This document shows, piece by piece, positions 34,118 through 42,328 of a stretch of DNA of 58,641 bases. The DNA lies in the NCBI GenBank assembly GCA_049323615.1, contig JBMOPD010000039.1:1-58641 (forward strand), in the 5' to 3' direction. Origin of the DNA: JBMOPD01 sp049323615. Lineage in GTDB: Bacteria; Bacillota; Desulfotomaculia; Desulfotomaculales; Desulfocucumaceae. Made by a program: the position numbers and the translations under genes. The notes under the pieces are model-generated. The model saw only the letters and a list, made by a program, of their open reading frames with translations. It was not told the origin of the DNA and did not search any database. The stretch's first letter is position 1. Every line of letters begins with the position of its first letter.

Positions 34118-34516
34118 TTACACCTCCACCGCCAGGGCGCCGTGCGGGCACCAGTCCACGCAGGCCGGGCTGCCCTGGCACAAATCGCACAGCCTTGGCT
34201 CCGGCGATTCTTCCCCCGCCATCACCACAACCCCTTCCGGGCAGGCCCGGGCGCAGTCACCGCACCCGGTGCAGAGGCCCTTGACCAGGGAGGGCATTCC
34301 GTTGGAAGAGACAATGGCGCCCGACGGGCAGGCCTCTAAACAGGCAAGGCACCCGCTGCACAGCGCCCCGGCCACAAGCAGATTACCGTCCCGGTACTCT
34401 GAAGACACCCTCAGCCTGGCCAGGGCCGGGTTGAAAATGTTTTCCTTGACTCCCGCGCAGGCCAGCTGGCACAGGCGGCAGCCGATGCATATTCCCTTAT
34501 TAAACTTTATTTTCAA
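34118..34516 (-). CDS. Polyferredoxin, electron-transfer subunit of AOR
   Basis: 132 residues with four Cys-rich blocks: CIGCRLCQLAC, CSGCLACLEACP, CTGCGDCARACP and CDLCQGSPACVDWCP. These fit about four [4Fe-4S] clusters, like the HycB/AorA-type small subunits that accept electrons from AOR. It starts 3 bases upstream of the AOR gene and follows patA by 82 bases. Partner and acceptor (free ferredoxin or the NuoEF-like pair) are not shown by sequence. Confidence 0.9.
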   Translation of the reverse strand: MKIKFNKGICIGCRLCQLACAGVKENIFNPALARLRVSSEYRDGNLLVAGALCSGCLACLEACPSGAIVSSNGMPSLVKGLCTGCGDCARACPEGVVVMAGEESPEPRLCDLCQGSPACVDWCPHGALAVEV

Positions 34517-34598
34517 TGTTTTCCACCCCCGGGTAGTAGTGCTTGTTGCCTGCTAACCGAATATATGGCCGTTGTTGCCTGGTAAAAATCCTCCAACT

Positions 34599-35948
34599 TT
34601 ACACCGCGTCCCTGTTAACCCGGTCCAGGACTTTATTCAGGCGGTCCAGCACGGCGTCCTGCTGCTCCCGGCTGATGGTAAGGGGCGGCTCAATACGGAT
34701 GGACTTGGAGTTGATATAGGTGCCCGCCACCAGCACGCCCCTGTCAAAAAGGCCCTTGGCCACCGCGTAGCCCAGCTCGTTGGTGATAAATTCAATCCCA
34801 ATCATCAACCCCTTGCCGCGCACTTCCTGCACCACCGCCGGGTAGCTGGCGGCCAGTTCCCTTAAGCGGCCGATCATGTAGGCTCCGGACTCGGCCGCCC
34901 GCTGGGGCAGGTTCTCCTCCAGTATAACGTTTATATTGGCAATGGCCGCCGCACAGCAGACGGGGTTGCCGCCAAAAGTGGTGCTGTGCAGGATCGGGTT
35001 TTCAATGAGCTTTTCCCAGATTTTAGCGGTTGAAATAAAGGTGCTGATGGGCATCACCCCGCCGCCGAAGGCTTTGGCCAGGCAGAGAATGTCCGGGGTA
35101 ACGTCATAATGCTCGCAGCAGAACATTTTTCCCGTGCGGCCCATGCCCGTCTGCACTTCGTCCAGGATGAGCAGGGCGCCGTATCGGTCGCACAGCTCCC
35201 TGACCCTGGGAAGGTAATCATCCGGGGGAACAATTACCCCACCCTCGCCCTGTATGGGCTCCAGCAGCACCGCCGCCACTTCCTCCCCGACGAAGGCGCA
35301 GCTTTCCAGCATCATCTCGATAGCGTCGGCGTTGCCGTACGGAACATGGTGGAAACCCGGAATCAGGGGCTGAAAGGGCTTGCGAAACACCGCCTTGGCC
35401 GTGCCGGAAAGACTTCCCAGCGATTTGCCGTGAAAGGCCCTGGTGGTGGCGATAAAGTTCTTGCGGCCGGTGTACATGCGGGCGAATTTCAGGGCCCCTT
35501 CCACCGACTCGGTGCCGCTGTTGACGAAAAAGGCGTATTTTAAATCACCGGGCGTGATTTCCGCCAGCAGCTTGGCCAGAAAACCGCGCAGCGGGTCCAG
35601 CAGCTCCTGGCTGTGCAGCGCCTGACGCTGCAGTTGGTTGATTACCGCCTGCAGCACCTTGGGGTGACGGTGACCCACATTGTATATACCAAAGCCGCCC
35701 AGGCAATCAATAAACTCCCTTCCGTATATATCGGTAAAGGTAGACCCCTGGTCACTCCACTCCACCGAGGTGTAATCTGTGGAAACCGACTTCCGGTACT
35801 CCAGGAAGCCGGGATTGACATGTTCCCTGAAGGCCTCTACGGTGGCCTGCACCACCCAGTCCTTTTCCTCCCTGCTAAGCTCCTTTTTAGCGATGAGATC
35901 CAGGTAACGTTGCGATTCCTTTATAACGCTGGCATAGTCCTTTTGCAT
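34599..35948 (-). CDS. patA: Putrescine aminotransferase, class III PLP
   Basis: 449 residues. Transfers the amino group of putrescine to 2-oxoglutarate or pyruvate, giving 4-aminobutanal. The N-terminus (FREHVNPGFLEYRKSV, DYTSVEWSDQGS) closely follows enteric YgjG/PatA putrescine aminotransferases, which sets it apart from ornithine and GABA aminotransferases. The GTES phosphate site, Asp263 (LDEVQTG) and PLP Lys292 (LAKAFGGG) are visible. First gene of the AOR operon, with a GGGAGG site, a sigma-54 promoter 40 bases upstream and a palindrome beyond it. Confidence 0.88.
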   Translation of the reverse strand: MQKDYASVIKESQRYLDLIAKKELSREEKDWVVQATVEAFREHVNPGFLEYRKSVSTDYTSVEWSDQGSTFTDIYGREFIDCLGGFGIYNVGHRHPKVLQAVINQLQRQALHSQELLDPLRGFLAKLLAEITPGDLKYAFFVNSGTESVEGALKFARMYTGRKNFIATTRAFHGKSLGSLSGTAKAVFRKPFQPLIPGFHHVPYGNADAIEMMLESCAFVGEEVAAVLLEPIQGEGGVIVPPDDYLPRVRELCDRYGALLILDEVQTGMGRTGKMFCCEHYDVTPDILCLAKAFGGGVMPISTFISTAKIWEKLIENPILHSTTFGGNPVCCAAAIANINVILEENLPQRAAESGAYMIGRLRELAASYPAVVQEVRGKGLMIGIEFITNELGYAVAKGLFDRGVLVAGTYINSKSIRIEPPLTISREQQDAVLDRLNKVLDRVNRDAV

Positions 35949-35989
35949 GATAACCTCCCTGTATAAAGTAAACTTTTGCCTACCCTATA

Positions 35990-36005
35990 CGCAACAAACG
36001 TGCCC
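35990..36005 (-). promoter_or_regulatory. Sigma-54 promoter of the patA-AOR operon
   Basis: On the minus strand GGGCAC-GTTTG-TTGCG matches the -24/-12 consensus (GGCAC, 5 bases, TTGC) with the invariant GG and GC in place. A start near 35980 leaves a leader of about 30 bases before the patA ATG. Confidence 0.78.
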
Positions 36006-36074
36006 GCAGGCGTACATCCCTTTATGCCGGAATATATCCCGGATCAGTCTATGGCCGGACAGGTCGGAAAAAAA

Positions 36075-36100
36075 AGTCAGTCTCATAAACGAGACAGACT
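36075..36100. promoter_or_regulatory. Palindrome, candidate activator site upstream of patA
   Basis: AGTC-A-GTCTC-ATAAAC-GAGAC-A-GACT is a 26-base dyad with a single A/A mismatch, centred about 108 bases upstream of the predicted patA start. Position and length suit an enhancer site for the sigma-54 activator. A second dyad, TTGAGA-CGGAA-TCTCAA, lies at 36155-36171; it may instead belong to the end of the chemoreceptor gene. Confidence 0.5.
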
Positions 36101-36206
36101 ATTGATTATATTTGCCTTATATTTAATATTTTTTATTTTAAGTCATTATCAATATTGAGACGGAATCTCAAATTTAAGACGCCTTCAAGGCGGCCCCGTT
36201 TGTTTT

Positions 36207-37781
36207 TTACAGCTTGAACCCGGTTACCAGCTTCTGCAGATCGGCGGACATGCCGGCCAGATCCTGGGCCGATGAGGCAATCTGTTGAACCACCTGGTTT
36301 AACTGCTGGATTGATGCAGACAGCTGCCGGGTGCCCTCGCTGGACCGGCCCGAACCATCGGCCACCCCGCTTACGGTTTCAGCAGTCTCCCTTATTTCCC
36401 TGATAATCTCCTCGAAGAAGCGGCCGGTGTTGTCCACCACCACTGCGCCCCCCTCCACCTGGCCGGCCACCGACTCCATGGCCCGCACCGCGTTGAGGGT
36501 TTCCTGCTGCACGCGGGAAATCAGGGCCGCTATGTCCCTGGCCGCATCCGCCGACTGCTCGGCCAGCTTCCTGACCTCCTCGGCCACCACTGCAAAGCCT
36601 CTTCCCTGGTCGCCGGCCCTGGCCGCCTCAATGGCCGCATTCAGGGCCAGAAGGTTGGTCTGCTCGGCCAGGGACGTGATCAATTCCGTGATCCTGCCTA
36701 TCTGCCCGGAGTATTCACCCAGCTGCTTTACCGAGTTGGCGGCGTGGACCGAGGATTCCTGGATCATTTTCATGGCCTGCCCGGTGTCCTCCACCGAAAC
36801 CATACCCTTGTCGGCCACTTTCATTACATTGCCGGCCTTGGTTGCAGCCTCCCGCGCCTCAACAGCGCCCCGGTCCGAAAATTCGGCCACTTCCGCGGTG
36901 GTGGAGGTCATTTCCTCAACGGCGGCCGACACCTCCTGCCCCCACGCCGACAGTTCCTGGCTGCTGGCGGCAAGGCCGGCGGAGTTGTCAACAATCTGCC
37001 GGACCATCGTCCTCAGGTTGTCGGTCATTTCGTTAAAGGCCCCGGCCAGTTCCCCCATTTCGTCACCGGAACCGGCATCCACCCGGCGGCTGAGATCTCC
37101 TCCGGCTATACCCTGCGCCGCCCCCAGGAGCGCCCTGGTGGGCCTGACCACGCCCACCGTAAGCAGGTACGCCGCCGCCAGGGCCGCCAAAAGGCCGGCG
37201 ATCACGACAATCAGCGAGGTTTTCCTGGTGCTTGAAAAAACCTGTTCACTTTCTACCCTGGCCCTGGCCGCCCCCTCCTCGCTGATCCCGGAAAGAGTGT
37301 TCAGCAAGCTGACAATATTTTCATGAATCACTTCGGATTCACCTTTTATAGAGGCCAGGGCGGCATCTGAATCGTTTTGCATTCTCAGGTCAATAATTTT
37401 TTTGTGTACTTTCTGGTAGTCGGCCCAATATTTTGTGAACTTATCGTATAATATTCTTTCATCTTCCGTGGTGATCAGTTTCTCATACCTGGCACATTCC
37501 TCGCTTATGAACGAACCGGTCAGCTCGATTTTTCTTTCAGCCTCGGATATTTCCGTCATATAAGTGGAAATTATGTAAGTCAACTCAAACCTCCTGTACT
37601 CCGAGACCATATTTTTTATTTTATCCAGGGACTGGATACGGGGCAGCCATCTGTCGGCGATCTCGGCGGATTCCTGGTTTACCCTGGCAATCATAATGTT
37701 CCCGTATACGCCTATCCCGATCAGTATGGCCACCAAAAATCCAAAACCGGCAAACATCTTTTTCCTGATGGTGAATTTCAT
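36207..37781 (-). CDS. Methyl-accepting chemotaxis protein
   Basis: 524 residues. One membrane helix at about 10-30, an extracytoplasmic four-helix-bundle (4HB_MCP-like) sensor at 31-185, a second membrane helix at about 188-208, HAMP to about 262 and a signalling domain with the conserved hairpin tip ALNAAIEAARAGDQGRGFAVVA. It signals to CheA. The sensed ligand is unknown; its place behind the patA promoter region does not prove an amine. Not part of the patA operon, since patA starts downstream on the same strand from its own promoter. Confidence 0.93.
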   Translation of the reverse strand: MKFTIRKKMFAGFGFLVAILIGIGVYGNIMIARVNQESAEIADRWLPRIQSLDKIKNMVSEYRRFELTYIISTYMTEISEAERKIELTGSFISEECARYEKLITTEDERILYDKFTKYWADYQKVHKKIIDLRMQNDSDAALASIKGESEVIHENIVSLLNTLSGISEEGAARARVESEQVFSSTRKTSLIVVIAGLLAALAAAYLLTVGVVRPTRALLGAAQGIAGGDLSRRVDAGSGDEMGELAGAFNEMTDNLRTMVRQIVDNSAGLAASSQELSAWGQEVSAAVEEMTSTTAEVAEFSDRGAVEAREAATKAGNVMKVADKGMVSVEDTGQAMKMIQESSVHAANSVKQLGEYSGQIGRITELITSLAEQTNLLALNAAIEAARAGDQGRGFAVVAEEVRKLAEQSADAARDIAALISRVQQETLNAVRAMESVAGQVEGGAVVVDNTGRFFEEIIREIRETAETVSGVADGSGRSSEGTRQLSASIQQLNQVVQQIASSAQDLAGMSADLQKLVTGFKL

Positions 37782-37860
37782 TTATTTTCACCCCTTCCGT
37801 ATAAACAACCAATATTAACTATATTTCCAATATTCGTCATTATTCTTAATATTCCTTTTT

Positions 37861-38919
37861 TTAGTTCACCGGCCCCAGCAGGTCGCTTTCCCTGTTGGAA
37901 AGCAGGCAGTAAAGCGAAAGGCCAATGTTTATGATCCCGAATACCAGGTACCCCGGGCTGAATACATCCGCGGCCAGGGTCAGGCTGTACATGGCCAGCA
38001 TTGTGCCGGCGGCAAAAAGGTAGCCCCTCGCCTTTTCCCTGCCCAGGGCGATTCTCAGCATCCTCCTGTACATGAGGGCCCTGTTCTCCCTGCCGGAATC
38101 GGTATCCCCCGTCACGGCGGGGAAAATCCGGTGCCCGGTCTGCCTGGCCAGTTCCACCAGCCGGTATGCATCCACCAGGGTAATCCTTATTTTTTCCTCC
38201 AGGGCGGCCCGCCTGGCTTCGGGAGAAAAAGTCCCGGCGGCCACCAGCACCCCGCCCCTGATATCCAAGTTCCTTATCTCATCACGGAATTGCGTTACCT
38301 TATCGGCCGCAACGGCGCTGTCGCCGGGTTCGGTCGCCAGGCACCGGACGGCCAGGGGAACCCCGCGGTAGAGCGCCCTGATGGCAATTTTTGTGTCCTG
38401 CAGGTCCTTCTCCCCCGCCGCCGCATTTACTGTGTATACGTCGGTAAAGCCGTCAATTTTGCCCAGTATCTCAACAAACAGCTTTTCCAGGTCTTCTGCA
38501 TCCCCAATGTTTTTTATCCTCTCCAGACACTGGCGGCCCGCCGCCCATAACCGGTTGTGCACCCCGGCGTTAGCCAGGAAGAACTTCCTCAACTTAAAAG
38601 CAATATAAACCTCCGCGGCCATCAACGTAACAGAGACGACCAGCGCCCTGGCGTGGCTGCCGGAATAGCTTTCAGCCAGCGCCAGGGTGACCAGCATGGC
38701 CACCAGCAGGACCCCGTAGAAATCTATGTTCCTGGCCAGCTTGTTCCGGTCGTCCCGTACCGGTTTGATGTAATAGCGCAGGTATCTGCCTTTTCTTCTC
38801 ATTTCCCGCCACTTTTCCATGTCCAGCCTGAACAGCCTCCTGCCTGTGCTGAAAAATTTCGCCACTGCGTTAACCCCCGTGAAAACCGTGTTTATTCTAA
38901 ATATTACCGATTCAATCAT
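37861..38919 (-). CDS. Membrane protein with degenerate Mrr-like nuclease domain
   Basis: 352 residues. Two hydrophobic helices lie at about 67-83 and 91-108, and two more near 300-340. Between them, about residues 140-265, the pattern GGVLVAAGTFSPEARRAALE then ITLVDAYRLVEL matches the C-terminal half of the Mrr_cat restriction-endonuclease fold. The expected QxK catalytic motif is replaced by VRCL, so nuclease activity is unlikely. It may be a membrane-anchored nucleic-acid-binding or signalling derivative. No restriction or methylation gene is near. Confidence 0.55.
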   Translation of the reverse strand: MIESVIFRINTVFTGVNAVAKFFSTGRRLFRLDMEKWREMRRKGRYLRYYIKPVRDDRNKLARNIDFYGVLLVAMLVTLALAESYSGSHARALVVSVTLMAAEVYIAFKLRKFFLANAGVHNRLWAAGRQCLERIKNIGDAEDLEKLFVEILGKIDGFTDVYTVNAAAGEKDLQDTKIAIRALYRGVPLAVRCLATEPGDSAVAADKVTQFRDEIRNLDIRGGVLVAAGTFSPEARRAALEEKIRITLVDAYRLVELARQTGHRIFPAVTGDTDSGRENRALMYRRMLRIALGREKARGYLFAAGTMLAMYSLTLAADVFSPGYLVFGIINIGLSLYCLLSNRESDLLGPVN

Positions 38920-38985
38920 TGCCGATACATTTAAAGGGCTGCATTAAAGTGGCCCAAAAAAATTAAACTAACCTCATAAACCTGG

Positions 38986-39570
38986 TTGACTGCCGGGAGG
39001 TGTCTTAAGATTACCGGATCTGGAAAGGAACTGGACGAAAAATACAGGCGGCTGGATGAAGTGATTGACCGCTACAGTCCGGGCGGCGGACAGCTGATCC
39101 GGATACTGCAGGAGGCCCAGGAAATTTTCGGCTATCTCCCCGAGGAGGTGCAAACGTATATCGCCGGAAAAACCGGCATTCCTGTCAGCGAGGTGAACGG
39201 CGTGGTAACGTTCTACTCGCTGTTCAGCACCGAACCCAGGGGCAAGTACGGGATCAGCGTGTGCCTGGGCACGGCCTGCTACGTCCAGGGCGCCCAGGGA
39301 ATCATCGACGATTTCAGGCGGGATTTGCGCTTAAAGGATGGAGACACTTCGGCCGACGGCCTCTTTACCGTTAAGAGCACCCGCTGCCTGGGCGCCTGCG
39401 GGCTGGCCCCGGTGATTACGGTCAACGGCGAGGTGCACGGCAGGGTCAGCCGCAAGGACGCGGCCAGGATCCTTCGCCAGTACCGCAAGCTGGAGGAGGC
39501 TGAAAGGGCAGATGATCAAAGACCTGAACGACCTGCGGGAGATCAGGAACAGCCGCCTGCCGTACCTTGA
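38986..39570 (+). CDS. NuoE-like [2Fe-2S] subunit
   Basis: 194 residues. Thioredoxin-like [2Fe-2S] subunit of NADH-linked complexes (HydC/HndA/NuoE family). The cluster ligands are Cys in CLGTAC and CLGACG (C-x4-C, C-x3-C). The helical N-terminal region (LIRILQEAQEIFGYLP) is typical. A Pro/Glu/Gln-rich tail overlaps the next gene by 59 bases. The start is uncertain: TTG at 38986 lacks a good site, while a GGGAGG lies inside the frame and would suit a rare ATT start at 39010. Confidence 0.88.
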   Translation: MTAGRCLKITGSGKELDEKYRRLDEVIDRYSPGGGQLIRILQEAQEIFGYLPEEVQTYIAGKTGIPVSEVNGVVTFYSLFSTEPRGKYGISVCLGTACYVQGAQGIIDDFRRDLRLKDGDTSADGLFTVKSTRCLGACGLAPVITVNGEVHGRVSRKDAARILRQYRKLEEAERADDQRPERPAGDQEQPPAVP

Positions 39571-41425
39571 GATAAGGCAGCATCCCGGCCTGAAGGCACA
39601 ATTTTACCAGGTCATGATCTGTACCGGCACCGGCTGCACCTCGTCGGGCAGCATCCCGCTGAAAAAAGAACTGGAAGAACGGCTGGCCGAAAGAAAACTG
39701 GAAGACAGGGTGAAGGTTTTTAAAACCGGCTGCTTTGGTTTTTGCAAGCTGGGACCCATCGTGGTGGTGCACCCGGGAGCTGTTTTTTACCACGATGTCA
39801 GGAAATCGGACATTCCGGACTTGATCGAGGAACACTTTCTGGGCGGAAGGGTACTGGAAAGGCTGCTCTATGAGGAGCCGGACACCGGGGTCAAAAAAAG
39901 AGACATCCACGACATCCACTTTTTCAGCGCCCAGAAGCGCGTGGCCCTGAGACACTGCGGCCTGATCAATCCCGAGGACATCGAGGAATACATTGCCGCC
40001 GGCGGTTATTTCGCCCTGGAAGACTGCCTGAACCGCAGAAAACCCGGGCAGATCATAGACGACATCAAGCGGTCCGGCCTCAGGGGGCGGGGAGGCGGAG
40101 GATTCCCGGTGGGACTGAAGTGGGAGGCCGCCCGGGCGGCCGAAGGGCCGGAAAAATACGTGGTCTGCAACGCCGATGAAGGGGACCCGGGTGCCTTCAT
40201 GGACCGCAGCATACTGGAGGGAGACCCCTACAGCGTGCTGGAGGCCATGACCATCGCCGGATATGCCATCGGCGCCGGAGAGGGCTATATATACGTCAGG
40301 GCGGAGTACCCCATTGCCGTGGGCCGGCTGGAAAAAGCCATCGCCCGGGCCGGGGAGTACGGCCTCCTGGGCGACAACATACTGGGCAGCGGCTTTGATT
40401 TCAGGATCGATATCCGGCTGGGGGCCGGCGCCTTTGTCTGCGGTGAGGAAACCGCCCTCCTCAAGTCGGCCGTGGGACTGCGGGGCGAGCCGCGCCCCAG
40501 GCCCCCCTATCCGGCCCAGTGCGGTCTCTGGGGAAAGCCGACCCTGCTCAACAACGTGGAGACCTTTGCCAACATACCGGAAATACTGACCCGGGGGCCG
40601 GATTGGTACGCCTCCATAGGCACTGAAAAAAGCAAGGGCACCAAGGTCTTTTCCCTGGCCGGGAAAATAGTGAATACCGGGCTTATCGAAGTGCCCATGG
40701 GGACCACCCTGCGCCAGATAATATTTGACATCGGGGGCGGAATACCGAACGGGAAAAGGTTCAAGGCGGTGCAGACCGGGGGCCCGTCCGGGGGCTGCCT
40801 GCCGGAAAAGTGCCTGGATACCCCCATCGACTACGAGTCCCTGCGCTCCATCGGCTCCATAATGGGCTCCGGCGGCCTCATCGTCATGGACGAGGACGAC
40901 TGCATGGTGGACATATCCAAGTTTTATTTGCAGTTCAGCCAGGATGAGTCCTGCGGCAAGTGCACCCCCTGCCGGATAGGCACAAAAAGGATGCTGGAAA
41001 TACTGGAGAGGATAACCGAAGGCAAGGGTGAGATGGAGGATCTCTACGAGCTGGAGGATCTGTCCCGGGAGGTCATGGACGCTTCCTTATGCGGCCTGGG
41101 CCAGACCGCACCAAACCCCGTGCTTTCCACCATCAGGCACTTCCGGGACGAGTACGAGGCGCATATTTTAGACAAGGAATGCCCGGCGGGGGTCTGCCGG
41201 GCCCTGCTGGACTATGTGGTGGACGAGGGAAAATGCGTATCCTGCGGGCTGTGCGCCAGGGCCTGCGTGGCCGACGCCGTAACAGGAGACAAAAAGGGGC
41301 AGCCGTATTTTATAGACCGGCAAAAATGCCTGAAGTGCGGCGCCTGCCAGGCCAAGTGCCCCAAGGGAGCAATATATGTCAGCAGCGCCGCCCGGCTAAA
41401 AACATCCCCCGGGGTACAAACGTAG
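39512..41425 (+). CDS. NuoF-like FMN/NADH-binding iron-sulfur subunit
   Basis: 637 residues. An N-terminal thioredoxin-like [2Fe-2S] domain (CTGTGCTSSG, CFGFC) is followed by the FMN/NADH domain (GRGGGGFPVGLKW, CNADEGDPGAF, GEETALL), the SLBB region, a [4Fe-4S] site (CGKCTPCR) and a C-terminal two-cluster ferredoxin domain (CVSCGLCARAC, CLKCGACQAKC). It is the layout of HydB/HndC of electron-bifurcating hydrogenases and formate dehydrogenases. No catalytic hydrogenase or formate dehydrogenase gene follows. The pair lies between two AOR modules and could link AOR or ferredoxin to NAD(P)H. Confidence 0.93.
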   Translation: MIKDLNDLREIRNSRLPYLEIRQHPGLKAQFYQVMICTGTGCTSSGSIPLKKELEERLAERKLEDRVKVFKTGCFGFCKLGPIVVVHPGAVFYHDVRKSDIPDLIEEHFLGGRVLERLLYEEPDTGVKKRDIHDIHFFSAQKRVALRHCGLINPEDIEEYIAAGGYFALEDCLNRRKPGQIIDDIKRSGLRGRGGGGFPVGLKWEAARAAEGPEKYVVCNADEGDPGAFMDRSILEGDPYSVLEAMTIAGYAIGAGEGYIYVRAEYPIAVGRLEKAIARAGEYGLLGDNILGSGFDFRIDIRLGAGAFVCGEETALLKSAVGLRGEPRPRPPYPAQCGLWGKPTLLNNVETFANIPEILTRGPDWYASIGTEKSKGTKVFSLAGKIVNTGLIEVPMGTTLRQIIFDIGGGIPNGKRFKAVQTGGPSGGCLPEKCLDTPIDYESLRSIGSIMGSGGLIVMDEDDCMVDISKFYLQFSQDESCGKCTPCRIGTKRMLEILERITEGKGEMEDLYELEDLSREVMDASLCGLGQTAPNPVLSTIRHFRDEYEAHILDKECPAGVCRALLDYVVDEGKCVSCGLCARACVADAVTGDKKGQPYFIDRQKCLKCGACQAKCPKGAIYVSSAARLKTSPGVQT

Positions 41426-41461
41426 GGACAGGGATTGGGGGTTGGGATTTGGAGTGCAATG

Positions 41462-41486
41462 AAACCCTTTTATGCCGGGTTTTTTA
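41462..41486 (+). terminator. Terminator of the NuoEF-like pair
   Basis: Stem AAACCC/GGGTTT with a 9-base loop followed by a T-run. It covers the last codons and stop of the convergent 2-oxoacid oxidoreductase gene. Confidence 0.65.
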
Positions 41487-42204
41487 TTTCCCCCACCTTG
41501 AAGTAATTGGGCATGGTGTCCTCGACATACCTCCAGGTTTCCTCGGCGTTGGTCCGCCAGTTGGTGGGACATGATGATATAGCCTCCACGAATGAAAAGC
41601 CCCGGCCCTGCATCTGATTTTCCAGGGCCTTTTTCAGGCAGGCCTTTAACTGCCGCATGTTGGCTATCGACCCCCTGGCCACGTAGGCGCCCTCCCCTGT
41701 GATGGCGGCCACCATTTCCGGCCCCCGCATGGGCCTGCCGGTGGCTTCGGTGTCCCTGCCGTAAGGGCTGGTTTCTGTTTTCTGGCCGGGCATGGTGGTG
41801 GGGGCCATTTGCCCCCCGGTCATGGCATAAACCGTGTTGTTGGCCAGGATCACCGTGATTTTCTCATTCCTGGCGGCGGCGTTGACCAGGTGCTGCGACC
41901 CGATGGCGTAACCGCCCCCGTCGCCCATATAGGCGATGCATATCAGGTCCGGATTGGCCCTCTTAACCCCCGTCATCACCGGCGTGGTCCGCCCGTGGTG
42001 GGTCTGTACGGTGTCAACGTTGAAAAAATCCCAGGACAGCAGCGAGCAGCCTATGTCGCACCCGAAGGCGGTTTTGCCCTGGATGTCCAGTTCGTCTATG
42101 GCCTGCCCCAGCGCCTTCAGGACCAGCCCGTGGCCGCACCCGGGGCAAAACTTGTGAGGCTTCGTGGAAAGCCTCCAGCACCTCGGCATAATCAGATCGG
42201 TCAT
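41470..42204 (-). CDS. 2-oxoacid:ferredoxin oxidoreductase beta subunit, unpaired
   Basis: 244 residues. TPP-binding beta subunit of KorB/VorB/PorB type: KFCPGCGHG at the start, the TPP-magnesium GDGGGYAIG, and NNTVYAMTGGQ are present. The normal partner alpha subunit (and gamma/delta) is missing on both sides: one neighbour is the convergent NuoF-like gene, the other a sigma-54 regulator. It may pair with a subunit elsewhere or be a remnant of a larger operon. ATG at 42204 follows GGAGGAGGG; a TTG two codons earlier is possible. Confidence 0.88.
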   Translation of the reverse strand: MTDLIMPRCWRLSTKPHKFCPGCGHGLVLKALGQAIDELDIQGKTAFGCDIGCSLLSWDFFNVDTVQTHHGRTTPVMTGVKRANPDLICIAYMGDGGGYAIGSQHLVNAAARNEKITVILANNTVYAMTGGQMAPTTMPGQKTETSPYGRDTEATGRPMRGPEMVAAITGEGAYVARGSIANMRQLKACLKKALENQMQGRGFSFVEAISSCPTNWRTNAEETWRYVEDTMPNYFKVGEIKNPA

Positions 42205-42328
42205 CCACAATTCCCTCCTCCGTCTTCTGCTATAGTCTTCAAATTTATTGTCCCGGCTATACGGATAATTATTACTTGCAAGCGGAGGATGGGGAAAAAC
42301 CCAGCGTCATGTTTTCACTTCACCCCGT

